A stretch of 64,000 nt of DNA, from NCBI GenBank assembly GCA_913019975.1, contig CAJWBH010000016.1, positions 1 through 64,000 on the forward strand, written 5' to 3'. This document shows, one piece after another, positions 8,639 through 18,394 of the stretch. This DNA comes from Thalassolituus maritimus. GTDB lineage: Bacteria > Pseudomonadota > Gammaproteobacteria > Pseudomonadales > Oceanobacteraceae. Every line of letters begins with the position of its first letter. The stretch's first letter is position 1. The notes under the pieces are model-generated. The model searched no databases. It was not told where the DNA came from and was given only the letters and a program-made list of their open reading frames with translations. The translations under genes were made by a program, and so were the position numbers.

Positions 8639-9594
8639 TGTTATCGAAAGTTGCTGAACGGGTTTACTGGGCCGCCCGCTATCTTGAACGGGTAGAAAGC
8701 ACAGCCCGTATGTTGAGTATTTACGACACCCTGCTTTTCGACCTGCCGCGTCAGGTTAATCTGGGTTGGTATAACCTGATTGTAATTAACAGTCTTGAAC
8801 AGGATTTCAACGAGCGTTATTCGGTGCAGGATGAGCGTAACGTGGTGAAGTTTCTGGTCGGCGACGACACGAACCCCAGTTCTACAGTGACCTCGCTCAA
8901 AGCCATTCGTGAAAATATCCGTACCACGCGCGATGTTATCCCGGCGGATACCTGGGAGCTGGTGAATGAACTGAGCCAGTATGTTCAGGATCATCTGCAG
9001 CAGGGCATTAATCGTCGCGACCGACATGAATTTCTGGGCAATGTTATCAGTGCCTGTCAGCAGATTATTGGTCTGTGGCAGGTCAATATGCCGCGCGATA
9101 GCGCCTGGGAAATGCTCAAGCTTGGTCAGAATCTTGAACGTGCCGATATGACCACCCGGAATCTGGATGCCGCGACAGCGGCCATCATGCAGATCGAGGA
9201 CGATGATTTTGCTGTAAATAGCCAGCAGATTATCTGGGGAAATGTGCTGCGTTCTTTGAGTGCCGATCAGCCGTATCGTCGGGCGATGCGCAGTTCTGTT
9301 AAAGCGCCTCTGGTGTGCAGCTTTCTGCTGACAGACCCGCGTTTCCCGCGTTCTGTCGAGTATTGTCTCAACGACATGATTCAGGGTGTGAAGGCGTTGC
9401 CGCGTGCCGAAAAAATTATCGCGGATATCCGTAAGCTTCATAAGACTGTCACAGACCGTGCTGAGGATAGCGCTCCCGGCCCTGAAATGCGGGAAGCCCT
9501 GAACGATCTGCAGATTTCACTGCAGTATCTTCATTTTTCTATCAGTCGTACCTGGTTCCTGAATGATCAGGAACAACTGGCGGTGGCCCAATGA
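8638..9594 (+). CDS. Alpha-E domain protein
   Basis: This all-helical alpha-E family (DUF403) protein of 318 residues begins with the family's characteristic LSKVAERVYWAARYLERVE. It contains repeated helices with Glu/Arg pairs such as LKLGQNLERADMTTRNLD. Alpha-E has no proven activity. It is almost always encoded next to, or fused with, circularly permuted ATP-grasp proteins, and is thought to be their partner in the same pathway. The gene overlaps the ATP-grasp gene by one base (TGATG) and the following transglutaminase gene by four bases (ATGA), so translation is very likely coupled. The same pairing recurs as a fusion at 13068. Confidence 0.92.
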   Translation: MLSKVAERVYWAARYLERVESTARMLSIYDTLLFDLPRQVNLGWYNLIVINSLEQDFNERYSVQDERNVVKFLVGDDTNPSSTVTSLKAIRENIRTTRDVIPADTWELVNELSQYVQDHLQQGINRRDRHEFLGNVISACQQIIGLWQVNMPRDSAWEMLKLGQNLERADMTTRNLDAATAAIMQIEDDDFAVNSQQIIWGNVLRSLSADQPYRRAMRSSVKAPLVCSFLLTDPRFPRSVEYCLNDMIQGVKALPRAEKIIADIRKLHKTVTDRAEDSAPGPEMREALNDLQISLQYLHFSISRTWFLNDQEQLAVAQ

Positions 9595-12500
9595 CAATTA
9601 CAGTCGCACTTAATCATAAAACCCGGTATGACTTTGATCGCCCGGTGTCATTATCTCCGCACGTGGTGCGTTTGCGTCCGGCACCTCACTGCCGCACACC
9701 TATCCGCTCATACAGTCTGAAAATAGAGCCGGAAGAGCACTTTATTAACTGGCAGCAAGACCCGTACGGTAACTTTCAGGCGCGACTCGTTTTTCCTGAA
9801 AAAAGTCGCTGCTTATCGGTAGAGGTTGAAGTAATCGCCGATATGACGGTGATCAACCCGTTCGACTTTTTTATTGAAGAGTACGCTGAGGAATTTCCGT
9901 TCAAATACGGAAAGAGCCTGAAGAAAGAGCTGGAACCCTACCTGCATTGCACCACCGAAGGTGAAATGTTCACCACGCTGCTGGAAAGTATTCCGCGTGA
10001 GAAAAAGCGTACCATCGATTTTCTTGTCGATATCAATATGCGATTGCAGCAGGACATCGATTATCTGGTGCGCATGGAACCGGGCGTTCAGACGCCGGAA
10101 GAAACACTGGAAAAAGGCAAAGGTTCTTGTCGGGATTCTGCCTGGTTGATGGTGCAGTTACTGCGTCACCTGGGGCTGGCCGCCCGTTTTGCGTCTGGCT
10201 ATCTGGTTCAGCTCAAATCCGATGAGAAATCTCTCGACGGTCCTTCTGGCCCTGAAGCTGACTTCACCGACCTGCATGCCTGGTGCGAAGTCTATCTGCC
10301 GGGTGCTGGATGGGTGGGGCTCGACCCGACCTCTGGGCTATTTGCATCCGAGGGGCATATCCCACTTGCCTGCACGCCAGAGCCGAGCTCTGCAGCGCCA
10401 ATTTCTGGCTTCACTGATGAGTGTGAAGTCGAGTTTACTTTCTCAAACGAAGTCACTCGTTTCCATGAAGACCCACGGGTGACCAAGCCGTATACCGAGT
10501 CAGAATGGGAAGACGCGCTGGCATTGGGCGAGAAAGTCGATCGTATTCTGAAAGATGAAGACGTCCGTCTGACAATGGGCGGCGAGCCAACGTTTGTATC
10601 TGTCGATGACATGGAATCCGCGCAGTGGAATACCGAAGCGCTGGGCAAAGACAAACTGGCATTAGCGAAAACCCTGTTGCTCCGTCTGCGAGACCACTTT
10701 GCACCGAAAGGCCTGCTGCATTATGGCCAGGGCAAGTGGTATCCGGGAGAAGAAGTACCGCGCTGGGCGTTAGGTTTATTCTGGCGTACCGATGGCGAAC
10801 CTTTATGGCAGGACAAAGACCTGCTTGCCCGCGTAGATAAACATTACGGACACACCGAGGAAGACGCACGGGCATTTGCCCGACGGCTTGCAGAGTTACT
10901 GAACGTTCCGCAGCGTTGTGCTCAACCTGCGTATGAAGATGGACTGCATTATCTGCTGCAGGAGCAGAATTTACCGGAAAATATTGATAGCCGGATTGCC
11001 AGCAGCAAAGACAGCCTTGAGCGCCGTCGACTGGCACGGGTGTTAGAGCAGGGGCTGGACACCCCGACCGGGTACGTACTGCCGCTTGAGTGGAATTTCT
11101 ACGGACATTGCTGGCAGTCCAGCGAGTGGCAGTTCCGCCGCGGGCGTCTGACTCTGATCCCGGGCGATTCGCCGATGGGGCTTCGTCTGCCGCTGGAGAG
11201 TCTGCCACCTGCGGAAGAAGATCCTCTGATTCAGGAGACTGACCCGCACCGCGAAGCCGGACCTCTGGAAACCGCCGATGCCGCAGTAAAAGAGGCTCTG
11301 GCACGTAACAGTCGCCCGGTAGCTCAGTCGCAACCGCTTACACCGACATCATCGACGCCTCCGGTGCAGAAACAGAGCGCTCAGAAGAAGGTCGAGGGCA
11401 ACGAGAAGACTGAGTCTGCGGCGAAGAAAGACGATTATCGCTGGAAAAATCTGGTGCGTACGGCACTGGGCATTGAAGCCCGCGACGGTAAGTTACACTT
11501 GTTTCTTCCGCCGCTGCCTTACCTCGAAAGCTACGTGAATCTGCTGGCGCTGATAGAGCGGACAGCAATGGAGCTGGATCTACCTGTCATTATTGAGGGC
11601 TATGAGCCGCCGAAAGACCATCGCATGCAAAAGCTGTTGGTGACTCCTGATCCGGGCGTGATCGAGGTGAATATTCACCCGTCAGACAACTGGTCCGACA
11701 TGGTCAGCAACATGACTGAGTTATATCAGGCTGCCAAAGAAAGCCGCCTGAGTACTGAGAAATTCATGTTGGATGGTCGTCACACGGGAACCGGAGGTGG
11801 CAATCACATTACCTTGGGTGGTGCGACGCCTTCGGACAGCCCATTTTTGCGACGGCCTGATCTCTTGCGTAGCTTCGTTACCTTCTGGCAGAACCATCCG
11901 TCGTTGTCGTATTTGTTTTCTGGCGCCTTTATTGGCCCGACCAGTCAGGCACCCCGAGTCGATGAGGGCCGCGATGAAGCTCTGTATGAATTGGAAATTG
12001 CTTTTCAGCAGATGCCTGACGGGGACGTCGCACAGCCCTGGTTGGTTGATCGCCTGTTACGTAATCTACTGATTGATATGACGGGTAACACGCACCGAGC
12101 AGAATTCTGTATTGATAAACTGTTCGCACCGGGCAGTCCGTCCGGGCGACTGGGCATTCTCGAATTCCGTGGATTTGAAATGCCGCCGCATAGCCGTATG
12201 GCACTGGTTCAGGCGCTTCTGCTTCGTGCTCTGGTCGTACGGTTCTGGCGGAAGCCCTACAAGCAGAAGCTTGAGCGCTGGGGTACTCGTCTGCACGATC
12301 AGTTTATGCTGCCGCACTATATCTGGCAGGACATTAAAGATGTGGCGGCCGATCTGCAGGAGCATGGTCTGGATTTCCGTGCTGAATGGTTACTGCCTTT
12401 CCGTGAATTCCGCTTCCCTCACTATGGCACGGTGAATCTCGGGGATATGTCACTTGAATTGAGCTGGGCTATTGAGCCATGGAATGTACTTGGTGAAGAA

Positions 12501-13025
12501 GTCTCCAGCTTTGGTACCGCGCGCTACGTCGATTCTTCTGTAGAGCGTTTGCAGGTTCGCGTTACCGGCATGACTGGCAGCCGCTATATTCTGGCTTGTA
12601 ACGGACGTAAGGTGCCGCTGCGGGCCACCGGTAAACATGGTGAGTTTGTAGCAGGTGTGCGTTACAAAGCCTGGGCGCCACCTTCGGCACTGCATCCGAC
12701 CATTGATGTTCATGTTCCCCTGCATTTCGATCTGATCGACACCTGGAACGGGCGCTCGGTGGGTGGAGCGACCTATCATGTGTCTCATCCGGGTGGGCGC
12801 AGCTATGACGTATTCCCAGTGAATGCTGCTGAAGCCGAGTCCCGCCGTGGCAATCGTTTCACCACGACAGATCACACACAGGGGCCTTATACGCCTCGCC
12901 CTGAGATTGATGCCATGCGCGAATTTACTGCGCATACAGATGTCAGGCCGATGAGTGCCCCGGCGGAAGAGTCGTATGATGAGTATCCTCTGACGCTGGA
13001 TCTCAGAACTCAGCCTAAACGCTGA
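9591..13025 (+). CDS. Giant transglutaminase-like protein with DUF2126 amidoligase domain
   Basis: The 1144-residue protein joins two enzymes. Residues 1-90 form the bacterial transglutaminase N-terminal beta domain. A transglutaminase/protease-fold core follows with the full triad: Cys180 (GSCRD), His229 (DLHAW) and Asp245 (DPTSG). From about residue 325 (RLTMGGEPTFV) to about 1090 lies DUF2126, a predicted glutamine-synthetase-like amidoligase domain, with motifs GGGNHITLGG and LGILEFRGFEMPPHSR. A Ser/Thr/Pro/Lys/Glu-rich stretch near 570-610 may be a flexible insert. The protein may both cleave and form amide bonds on an unknown peptide or protein. It overlaps the alpha-E gene by four bases. 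No signal peptide is seen, so it is probably cytosolic. Confidence 0.92.
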   Translation: MTITVALNHKTRYDFDRPVSLSPHVVRLRPAPHCRTPIRSYSLKIEPEEHFINWQQDPYGNFQARLVFPEKSRCLSVEVEVIADMTVINPFDFFIEEYAEEFPFKYGKSLKKELEPYLHCTTEGEMFTTLLESIPREKKRTIDFLVDINMRLQQDIDYLVRMEPGVQTPEETLEKGKGSCRDSAWLMVQLLRHLGLAARFASGYLVQLKSDEKSLDGPSGPEADFTDLHAWCEVYLPGAGWVGLDPTSGLFASEGHIPLACTPEPSSAAPISGFTDECEVEFTFSNEVTRFHEDPRVTKPYTESEWEDALALGEKVDRILKDEDVRLTMGGEPTFVSVDDMESAQWNTEALGKDKLALAKTLLLRLRDHFAPKGLLHYGQGKWYPGEEVPRWALGLFWRTDGEPLWQDKDLLARVDKHYGHTEEDARAFARRLAELLNVPQRCAQPAYEDGLHYLLQEQNLPENIDSRIASSKDSLERRRLARVLEQGLDTPTGYVLPLEWNFYGHCWQSSEWQFRRGRLTLIPGDSPMGLRLPLESLPPAEEDPLIQETDPHREAGPLETADAAVKEALARNSRPVAQSQPLTPTSSTPPVQKQSAQKKVEGNEKTESAAKKDDYRWKNLVRTALGIEARDGKLHLFLPPLPYLESYVNLLALIERTAMELDLPVIIEGYEPPKDHRMQKLLVTPDPGVIEVNIHPSDNWSDMVSNMTELYQAAKESRLSTEKFMLDGRHTGTGGGNHITLGGATPSDSPFLRRPDLLRSFVTFWQNHPSLSYLFSGAFIGPTSQAPRVDEGRDEALYELEIAFQQMPDGDVAQPWLVDRLLRNLLIDMTGNTHRAEFCIDKLFAPGSPSGRLGILEFRGFEMPPHSRMALVQALLLRALVVRFWRKPYKQKLERWGTRLHDQFMLPHYIWQDIKDVAADLQEHGLDFRAEWLLPFREFRFPHYGTVNLGDMSLELSWAIEPWNVLGEEVSSFGTARYVDSSVERLQVRVTGMTGSRYILACNGRKVPLRATGKHGEFVAGVRYKAWAPPSALHPTIDVHVPLHFDLIDTWNGRSVGGATYHVSHPGGRSYDVFPVNAAEAESRRGNRFTTTDHTQGPYTPRPEIDAMREFTAHTDVRPMSAPAEESYDEYPLTLDLRTQPKR

Positions 13026-13067
13026 GAATCTGCCATAATTGCGGCCAGATAACCTGAGATAGCCAAT

Positions 13068-15602
13068 ATGACTGATGAGTCAGCCATCACGCCGACTGCC
13101 GAAGACCTGTATCCACCGCTGCAACGCAGCGGTGATGCTGTTTACGATGCCGCCGGTACCATGCATCCGCACTGGAATTATGTCATGGAGAGCCTGGCAG
13201 GAATGCCGGGCAGCGTCCTGCATGACCGTCAGGCTAAGGCCCGTCGCTTGTTGCGTGACGACGGCGCGACGTACAACATCTACAGTGACAATTTCCGCGA
13301 TAAGCAGAACGACTCCCGTACCTGGGGGCTAGATCTTATTCCTAATGTCATCAGCAGTGATGACTGGGCAGCCATTGAAAGTGGGCTGGTTGAGCGTGCG
13401 GAGCTGCTGAATCTATTATTGCGGGACATTTACGGCCCACGCCAACTGATACGCACTGGCGTTATCCCTCCTGAAATCATTTACGCGAATCGCGGTTTTC
13501 TGCGCGCCTGTCAGGGGCTGCGTATGCCCGGCGAGCATGATCTCATTATTCACGCTGCTGATATGGCCCGTGGCCCAGACGGTAAAATGATGGTGCTTGC
13601 GGACAGAACTCAGAGCCCGAGTGGCGCAGGTTACGCGCTCGAAAATCGTACGGTGATGTCGCGTGTCTTGCCGAGCTTATTCCGCGATAGTCACGTTCAT
13701 CGCCTGGCCGGCTACTTCCGCCAGTTGCGTAGCAAAATGCAGAGCCTGTGCCCTCACAGACCCTCGCCTCGTATCGCGGTGTTGACCCCTGGCCCTCGTA
13801 ATGAAACCTATTTTGAACACGCCTATCTGGCGAATTACCTCGGGTTTTATCTGGTTCAGAGTGATGACCTGGTCGTTCGTGGTGGATTTCTCTGGATGAA
13901 ATCGCTGGATGGTCTCAGCCGGGTCGATGTACTTATGCGTCGCGTTGATGACTGGTTCTGTGATCCGGTAGAACTGCGCGGTGATTCCCGCCTCGGTGTG
14001 CCCGGTCTGCTGCAGGTGGTCAGGGCTGGCAACCTGGTGGTGGCCAACTCTCTGGGCTCGGGCATTCTTGAAAGTCCAGCGCTGCTGAAATATCTCCCGG
14101 ACATCGGTCGCGCGCTACTTGGGCGTGAGCCTCGCCTCAACAGCGTGCAGACATGGTGGTGTGGTGATCCTACTGACATGACCTATGTTCTGGATAACCT
14201 GGCGAAGCTGGTGGTGAAACCTACGTATCGTAAACCCGGCGAACTCAGCTTCTTTGGGCCTAAAGCCAGCGCTGAAGAGCTGGCTAATATGGCCGCCCGG
14301 ATTAAAAGTGATCCCCAGCGCTATGTTGGCCAACCTGTACTGGAGTCCAGCTTCTTACCGACTCTGCAGAATAATGTGTTGGCACCGCGGCCAGCGATAC
14401 TCCGGGCCTTCACGGTTGCGGGTACCGGGTCATACAGTGTTATGCCGGGCGGTCTTACCCGGGTTGGGCTCAAAGAAGATGCGCTGCTGATCTCTGGTCA
14501 GGCGGGTGCGACCAGCAAAGATACCTGGGTGGTAGCTTCCGAGCCCGAGCGCATCGTTACCAATCAGCACGAAGATGTTGCGCCTGCGCGGGAAAGTGAA
14601 GCGACCAACCTACCTAGCCGCGTGCTTGAGAACCTGTTCTGGATGGGGCGCTACGCTGAGCGTGCAGAAGCCTGTCTGCGTCTGTTGCGAACTGCGTACT
14701 CCATGCTTAACGGTGAAGATCCTCTGTCGTCAGATCTGCGCCTGACGTTACTGAAGGCCGTGACTGAGTTGGCGACTATTGCGCCTATGAAAACGCCGGA
14801 GAGCGATGAGGCAATGATTGAAGCTCTGCGCCGCGGAGAAGCGCCGCAGTCGATTGCGAATACCCTCAACAGCATGCTTTTCTGTGCCGATGAAGCCAAA
14901 GAGCTGCTGTCCTCTGATACCTACCGGGTAATCAATGACATACGCGATGCGATTCCGCTGCTGGATGGCGATGAGCAGGATGCCTACCTTAGCCCTGATG
15001 AAGTACTCGACCCTCTGGTCACAGCATTAATGGCCTTGGCGGGCCTGACTCACGAGAGCATGACCCGCGGTTACGGTTGGCGCTTTATGGAATTGGGCCG
15101 TCGAATCGAACGAGCCATGCAGACTGGGCGGCTCGCAGGCACCTTGCTTGGTCCTGAGATGATGGAACCAGAGCAGTCGCGCATAGCCGAAGCTTTATTG
15201 CTCACACTCGAAGGCCTGATTACTTATCGTCGCCGCTATGGTGCTCGTCCTGATCTGCGTAGCGGCCTTGATCTGGTTCTGCTGGATACAGATAACCCAC
15301 GTTCGGTGATGTATCAGCTCGGCAATATATTGCGCCAGTTGCGTAAGCTTCCAAGTCATGCGGGGTATCTGCATGAGCTGCCGCCTGCTGAGAAAGCACT
15401 GATCGAATGCAGTACGCGCGTACGCTTGTTTACGCTCTCTGAATTGTCTGCAAGTACGGAAGGTGAGCGTAAAGTGCTGATTGAAGAGATGCAGACTCTG
15501 GATAACGCCCTGATGGACATCAGCGATATGATCGGCGATCGCTACTTTGATCACAGAGAAGACTCGCAACAGCTGGTCGATGCTCGCTGGGAGGGACTGT
15601 AA
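13068..15602 (+). CDS. Fused circularly permuted ATP-grasp / alpha-E protein, divergent ATP site
   Basis: Residues about 1-490 are a second circularly permuted ATP-grasp domain and about 510-844 an alpha-E domain (LPSRVLENLFWMGRYAERAE). The fusion therefore repeats the two separate genes at 7175 and 8638 in one chain. The ATP-grasp half has lost key residues. The metal-binding VLEDN of the first copy reads VLADR here, and the glycine-rich [10 protein letters not shown] reads KPTYRKPGEL. It may thus be a regulatory or scaffolding pseudo-ligase. It starts 42 bases after the large transglutaminase gene, with an AGATAG site before ATG 13068. Its TAA overlaps the next ATG by one base. Domain assignment is firm; loss of catalysis is an inference. 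Confidence 0.9.
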   Translation: MTDESAITPTAEDLYPPLQRSGDAVYDAAGTMHPHWNYVMESLAGMPGSVLHDRQAKARRLLRDDGATYNIYSDNFRDKQNDSRTWGLDLIPNVISSDDWAAIESGLVERAELLNLLLRDIYGPRQLIRTGVIPPEIIYANRGFLRACQGLRMPGEHDLIIHAADMARGPDGKMMVLADRTQSPSGAGYALENRTVMSRVLPSLFRDSHVHRLAGYFRQLRSKMQSLCPHRPSPRIAVLTPGPRNETYFEHAYLANYLGFYLVQSDDLVVRGGFLWMKSLDGLSRVDVLMRRVDDWFCDPVELRGDSRLGVPGLLQVVRAGNLVVANSLGSGILESPALLKYLPDIGRALLGREPRLNSVQTWWCGDPTDMTYVLDNLAKLVVKPTYRKPGELSFFGPKASAEELANMAARIKSDPQRYVGQPVLESSFLPTLQNNVLAPRPAILRAFTVAGTGSYSVMPGGLTRVGLKEDALLISGQAGATSKDTWVVASEPERIVTNQHEDVAPARESEATNLPSRVLENLFWMGRYAERAEACLRLLRTAYSMLNGEDPLSSDLRLTLLKAVTELATIAPMKTPESDEAMIEALRRGEAPQSIANTLNSMLFCADEAKELLSSDTYRVINDIRDAIPLLDGDEQDAYLSPDEVLDPLVTALMALAGLTHESMTRGYGWRFMELGRRIERAMQTGRLAGTLLGPEMMEPEQSRIAEALLLTLEGLITYRRRYGARPDLRSGLDLVLLDTDNPRSVMYQLGNILRQLRKLPSHAGYLHELPPAEKALIECSTRVRLFTLSELSASTEGERKVLIEEMQTLDNALMDISDMIGDRYFDHREDSQQLVDARWEGL

Positions 15603-16480
15603 TGAAGTACCTGATTAAACATATTACCGCCTACAAATACGCCAGCCGGGTCTCTCATTGCTATAACCTGGCACAGATGATCCCGCGCACGACTCAGCGT
15701 CAGACCTGCATCAACAGCAAGATAGAAGTCACCCCGGAACTGGCCATGGAGCAGCGCCGGGAAGATTATTTCGGCAATCAGGTGTTTCAGTTTGAAATTC
15801 AGCGGCCACACAAAGCCCTGACGATCACCGCCACCAGTCAGGTTGAAACGCGTCCTCAGATTGCAGACACCAATCTCGATCTTGGTAGCACCTGCGCGGA
15901 AGTGCTAAGCAAAATGCAGCAGTCGAAGTCGGAAGATGTACTGCTCGCGCGGGAATACCAGCTGGACTCATCCATGATTGCGGCGGCACCCGAGTTCCGC
16001 GATTACGCGGCGGACCTGTTTACCGCTGATCGTTCTCTGTTATCGGCGTGCTTTGCTCTGACTGCTCGAATCTACGAAGAGTTCAGCTATTCGCCGCTGG
16101 CGACAACCATTGCGACACCTCTGTCCGAAGTTATGCAGAACAAAAAAGGGGTGTGTCAGGATTTTGCTCACCTGCAGATCGCCTGTCTGCGCTCTCTGGG
16201 GTTTGCTGCCAAGTACGTTTCCGGGTACCTCGAAACATTGCCACCACCGGGTCAGGAAAAGTTAGTGGGTGCCGATGCAACGCATGCGTGGTTATCGGTA
16301 TTCTCGCCGGGTGAGGGCTGGGTAGAATTTGATCCGACGAACAATTGCCTTGCTGGAGAGCAACATATCATCACTGCCTGGGGCCGTGACTTTAACGATG
16401 TAACACCGCTGAAAGGTGTGATCTTTGGTGGGGGCTCAGCGCCTGAAATGACAGTCTCTGTGGATGTGAGTCGGGTCTGA
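15602..16480 (+). CDS. Transglutaminase-like cysteine protease-fold protein
   Basis: The 292-residue protein has the bacterial transglutaminase N-terminal beta domain (about 1-90) and a transglutaminase-like core. The triad is complete: Cys185 (KGVCQDFAH), His228 (ATHAWLSV) and Asp244 (EFDPTNN). Members of this class usually act as peptidases or amidases, not as cross-linkers. No signal peptide is present. The start codon overlaps the stop of the ATP-grasp/alpha-E fusion by one base, so it belongs to the same operon. It pairs with that fusion as the large transglutaminase pairs with the first ATP-grasp and alpha-E genes. It is the last clear member of the cluster. Confidence 0.92.
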   Translation: MKYLIKHITAYKYASRVSHCYNLAQMIPRTTQRQTCINSKIEVTPELAMEQRREDYFGNQVFQFEIQRPHKALTITATSQVETRPQIADTNLDLGSTCAEVLSKMQQSKSEDVLLAREYQLDSSMIAAAPEFRDYAADLFTADRSLLSACFALTARIYEEFSYSPLATTIATPLSEVMQNKKGVCQDFAHLQIACLRSLGFAAKYVSGYLETLPPPGQEKLVGADATHAWLSVFSPGEGWVEFDPTNNCLAGEQHIITAWGRDFNDVTPLKGVIFGGGSAPEMTVSVDVSRV

Positions 16481-16565
16481 ATAGTCGGCACAGGCTTATT
16501 CGACTTTCCTCTAATAGGCAGAGACTGGTCGTGGTGACAAGCTGGGCTTCTGATGGAGGTACTGT

Positions 16566-16805
16566 ATGACGACGCAGAAACAGGATATGAGTAAACAGGA
16601 TCTGCCTACGACGCGATTTGAGCGTGTTTTTTTTCGCTATATCGCGTGGTTTCCGATTCTGACTCTACCCATGCTGGTCTGGGAGCTGATGGAAACCGGA
16701 CAAATGGGCATGGGGCTGATCATTGGTCTGGTGCACGCGGTGTTGGTGTTCCGCTTCGTGTCGGTCAATAACGTGCCGGGTTGGTTCAAAAAAAAGGGCA
16801 GCTGA
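16566..16805 (+). CDS. Small two-helix membrane protein
   Basis: The 79-residue product has a polar N-terminus, two predicted transmembrane helices (about 24-41 and 47-66) and a basic C-terminal end WFKKKGS, which suggests a cytosolic tail. I do not recognise the family. A strong ribosome site, GGAGGT at 16555-16560, precedes ATG 16566. It lies 85 bases after the second transglutaminase gene on the same strand, so it may be the last gene of that operon, possibly as a membrane anchor; this is only positional. Its stop codon lies inside the loop of a bidirectional terminator shared with argH. Confidence 0.7.
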   Translation: MTTQKQDMSKQDLPTTRFERVFFRYIAWFPILTLPMLVWELMETGQMGMGLIIGLVHAVLVFRFVSVNNVPGWFKKKGS

Positions 16806-16819
16806 TCCGCTGCCCTTTT
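16792..16819. terminator. Bidirectional terminator between the small membrane protein and argH
   Basis: An 11-bp perfect stem (16792-16802 with 16809-16819) with an A-tract on the left and a T-tract on the right can stop transcription from both convergent genes. It overlaps the stop codon of the small membrane protein. Confidence 0.9.
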
Positions 16820-16840
16820 CATTTCAGCTGAGCCTCACGC

Positions 16841-18238
16841 TTAGCCGCGAGCCGACAGTTTCTGGCGTGCTCTGCCAGCCGCTGCACACACCTGATCAGG
16901 CGCGGTTCCACCAATATGATCGCGAGCCGCGACAGATCCTTCCAGTGTCAGAACATCGAATACATCTTCAGAAATCTGATCCGAAAACTGCTTCAGTTCT
17001 TCGAGCGTCATTTCGCTCAGATCTTTGCCTGTTTCCAGACCGTAAGCGACCGCTTTACCGACAATTTCGTGTGCATCACGGAATGGAATGCCTTTACGAA
17101 CTACATAGTCAGCAAGGTCCGTTGCGGTAGAGAAACCGCGCATGGCCGCCTCACGCATAAACTCTTTCTTCGCCTGCAGGTGTGGAACCATATCAGCGAA
17201 GGCGCGCAGTGAGTCACGCAGAGTGTCTGCCGTATCAAACAGTGGCTCTTTGTCTTCCTGATTGTCTTTGTTGTAGGCCAGTGGCTGTGACTTCATCAGG
17301 GTCAGCAAGCTGATCATATGACCATACACACGACCGGTTTTTCCGCGCACCAGTTCAGGAACGTCCGGATTTTTCTTCTGCGGCATGATGGATGAGCCGG
17401 TGCAGAAGCGGTCAGGCAGATCGACAAACTGGAACTGAGCAGACGCCCACAGCACCAGTTCTTCAGAGAAGCGCGACATGTGCATCATGATCAGAGACGC
17501 TGCGCTGGTAAATTCGATGGCGAAGTCACGGTCAGAGACGGAATCGAGACTGTTCTCGGTCGGTGCTTCAAAGCCCAGTAGCTCGGCAGTGTAATGACGA
17601 TCGATGGGATACGTCGTACCAGCGAGTGCAGCAGCGCCCAGTGGCATCTGGTTTACGCGCTTGCGGCAGTCCTGAAGGCGGGCGTAATCACGCTCAAGCA
17701 TTTCGTTCCAGGCCAGCAGGTGATGACCAAAGGTCACTGGCTGTGCGGTCTGTAGATGGGTAAAGCCCGGCATGATGGTGTCGGCTTCACGTTCAGCCAG
17801 CTCAACCAGACCTTGTTGCAGGCGCGTCAGTTCGGCAGAGATAACGTCGATCTCATCACGCATGTACAGACGGATGTCCGTCGCTACCTGGTCGTTACGG
17901 GAGCGGCCAGTGTGTAGCTTCTTGCCCGTAATACCAATCTTGGCCGTCAGGGCAGCTTCAATGTTCATGTGCACGTCTTCAAGCTCGATGGACCACTCGA
18001 ATTTGCCATTCTCAATGTCGCTCTGAATTTCGTTCAGGCCATTGATGATGTCGTCGCGCTCCTGCTCAGTCAGAACACCTACTTTGCACAGCATGGTTGC
18101 ATGCGCGATGGAGCCCTGAATGTCCTGGCGGTACATGCGCTGATCAAACTCCACAGAGGCGGTATAGCGGGCGACAAAGGCGTCGGTCGCTTCAGAAAAG
18201 CGGCCTCCCCAGGAAGCGTTTGTGGATTGGTCGGTCAT
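16841..18238 (-). CDS. argH: Argininosuccinate lyase
   Basis: ArgH splits argininosuccinate into arginine and fumarate, the last step of arginine synthesis. The family signature [12 protein letters not shown] is present, along with [13 protein letters not shown] and [11 protein letters not shown] near the active site. The frame opens at ATG 18259, but ATG 18238 has an AGGTG ribosome site and gives the normal 465 residues starting [14 protein letters not shown], so I chose it. The gene is divergent from algZ, 156 bases away, as in Pseudomonas. No other arginine gene is nearby. Confidence 0.96.
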   Translation of the reverse strand: MTDQSTNASWGGRFSEATDAFVARYTASVEFDQRMYRQDIQGSIAHATMLCKVGVLTEQERDDIINGLNEIQSDIENGKFEWSIELEDVHMNIEAALTAKIGITGKKLHTGRSRNDQVATDIRLYMRDEIDVISAELTRLQQGLVELAEREADTIMPGFTHLQTAQPVTFGHHLLAWNEMLERDYARLQDCRKRVNQMPLGAAALAGTTYPIDRHYTAELLGFEAPTENSLDSVSDRDFAIEFTSAASLIMMHMSRFSEELVLWASAQFQFVDLPDRFCTGSSIMPQKKNPDVPELVRGKTGRVYGHMISLLTLMKSQPLAYNKDNQEDKEPLFDTADTLRDSLRAFADMVPHLQAKKEFMREAAMRGFSTATDLADYVVRKGIPFRDAHEIVGKAVAYGLETGKDLSEMTLEELKQFSDQISEDVFDVLTLEGSVAARDHIGGTAPDQVCAAAGRARQKLSARG

Positions 18239-18394
18239 CAGGCACCTCTGATCGGACATTCGTTGAATTGAAGAAAGGCGGGATTATAGCCTTTGCGGCT
18301 TTACGTTCATACCGGAGTAATCTGCCCTTTACGGCAGGGCAGATTATAGTGAGACTCTGATGAAGCGTTTGCTGCTACTGAAACAGGACATGGT

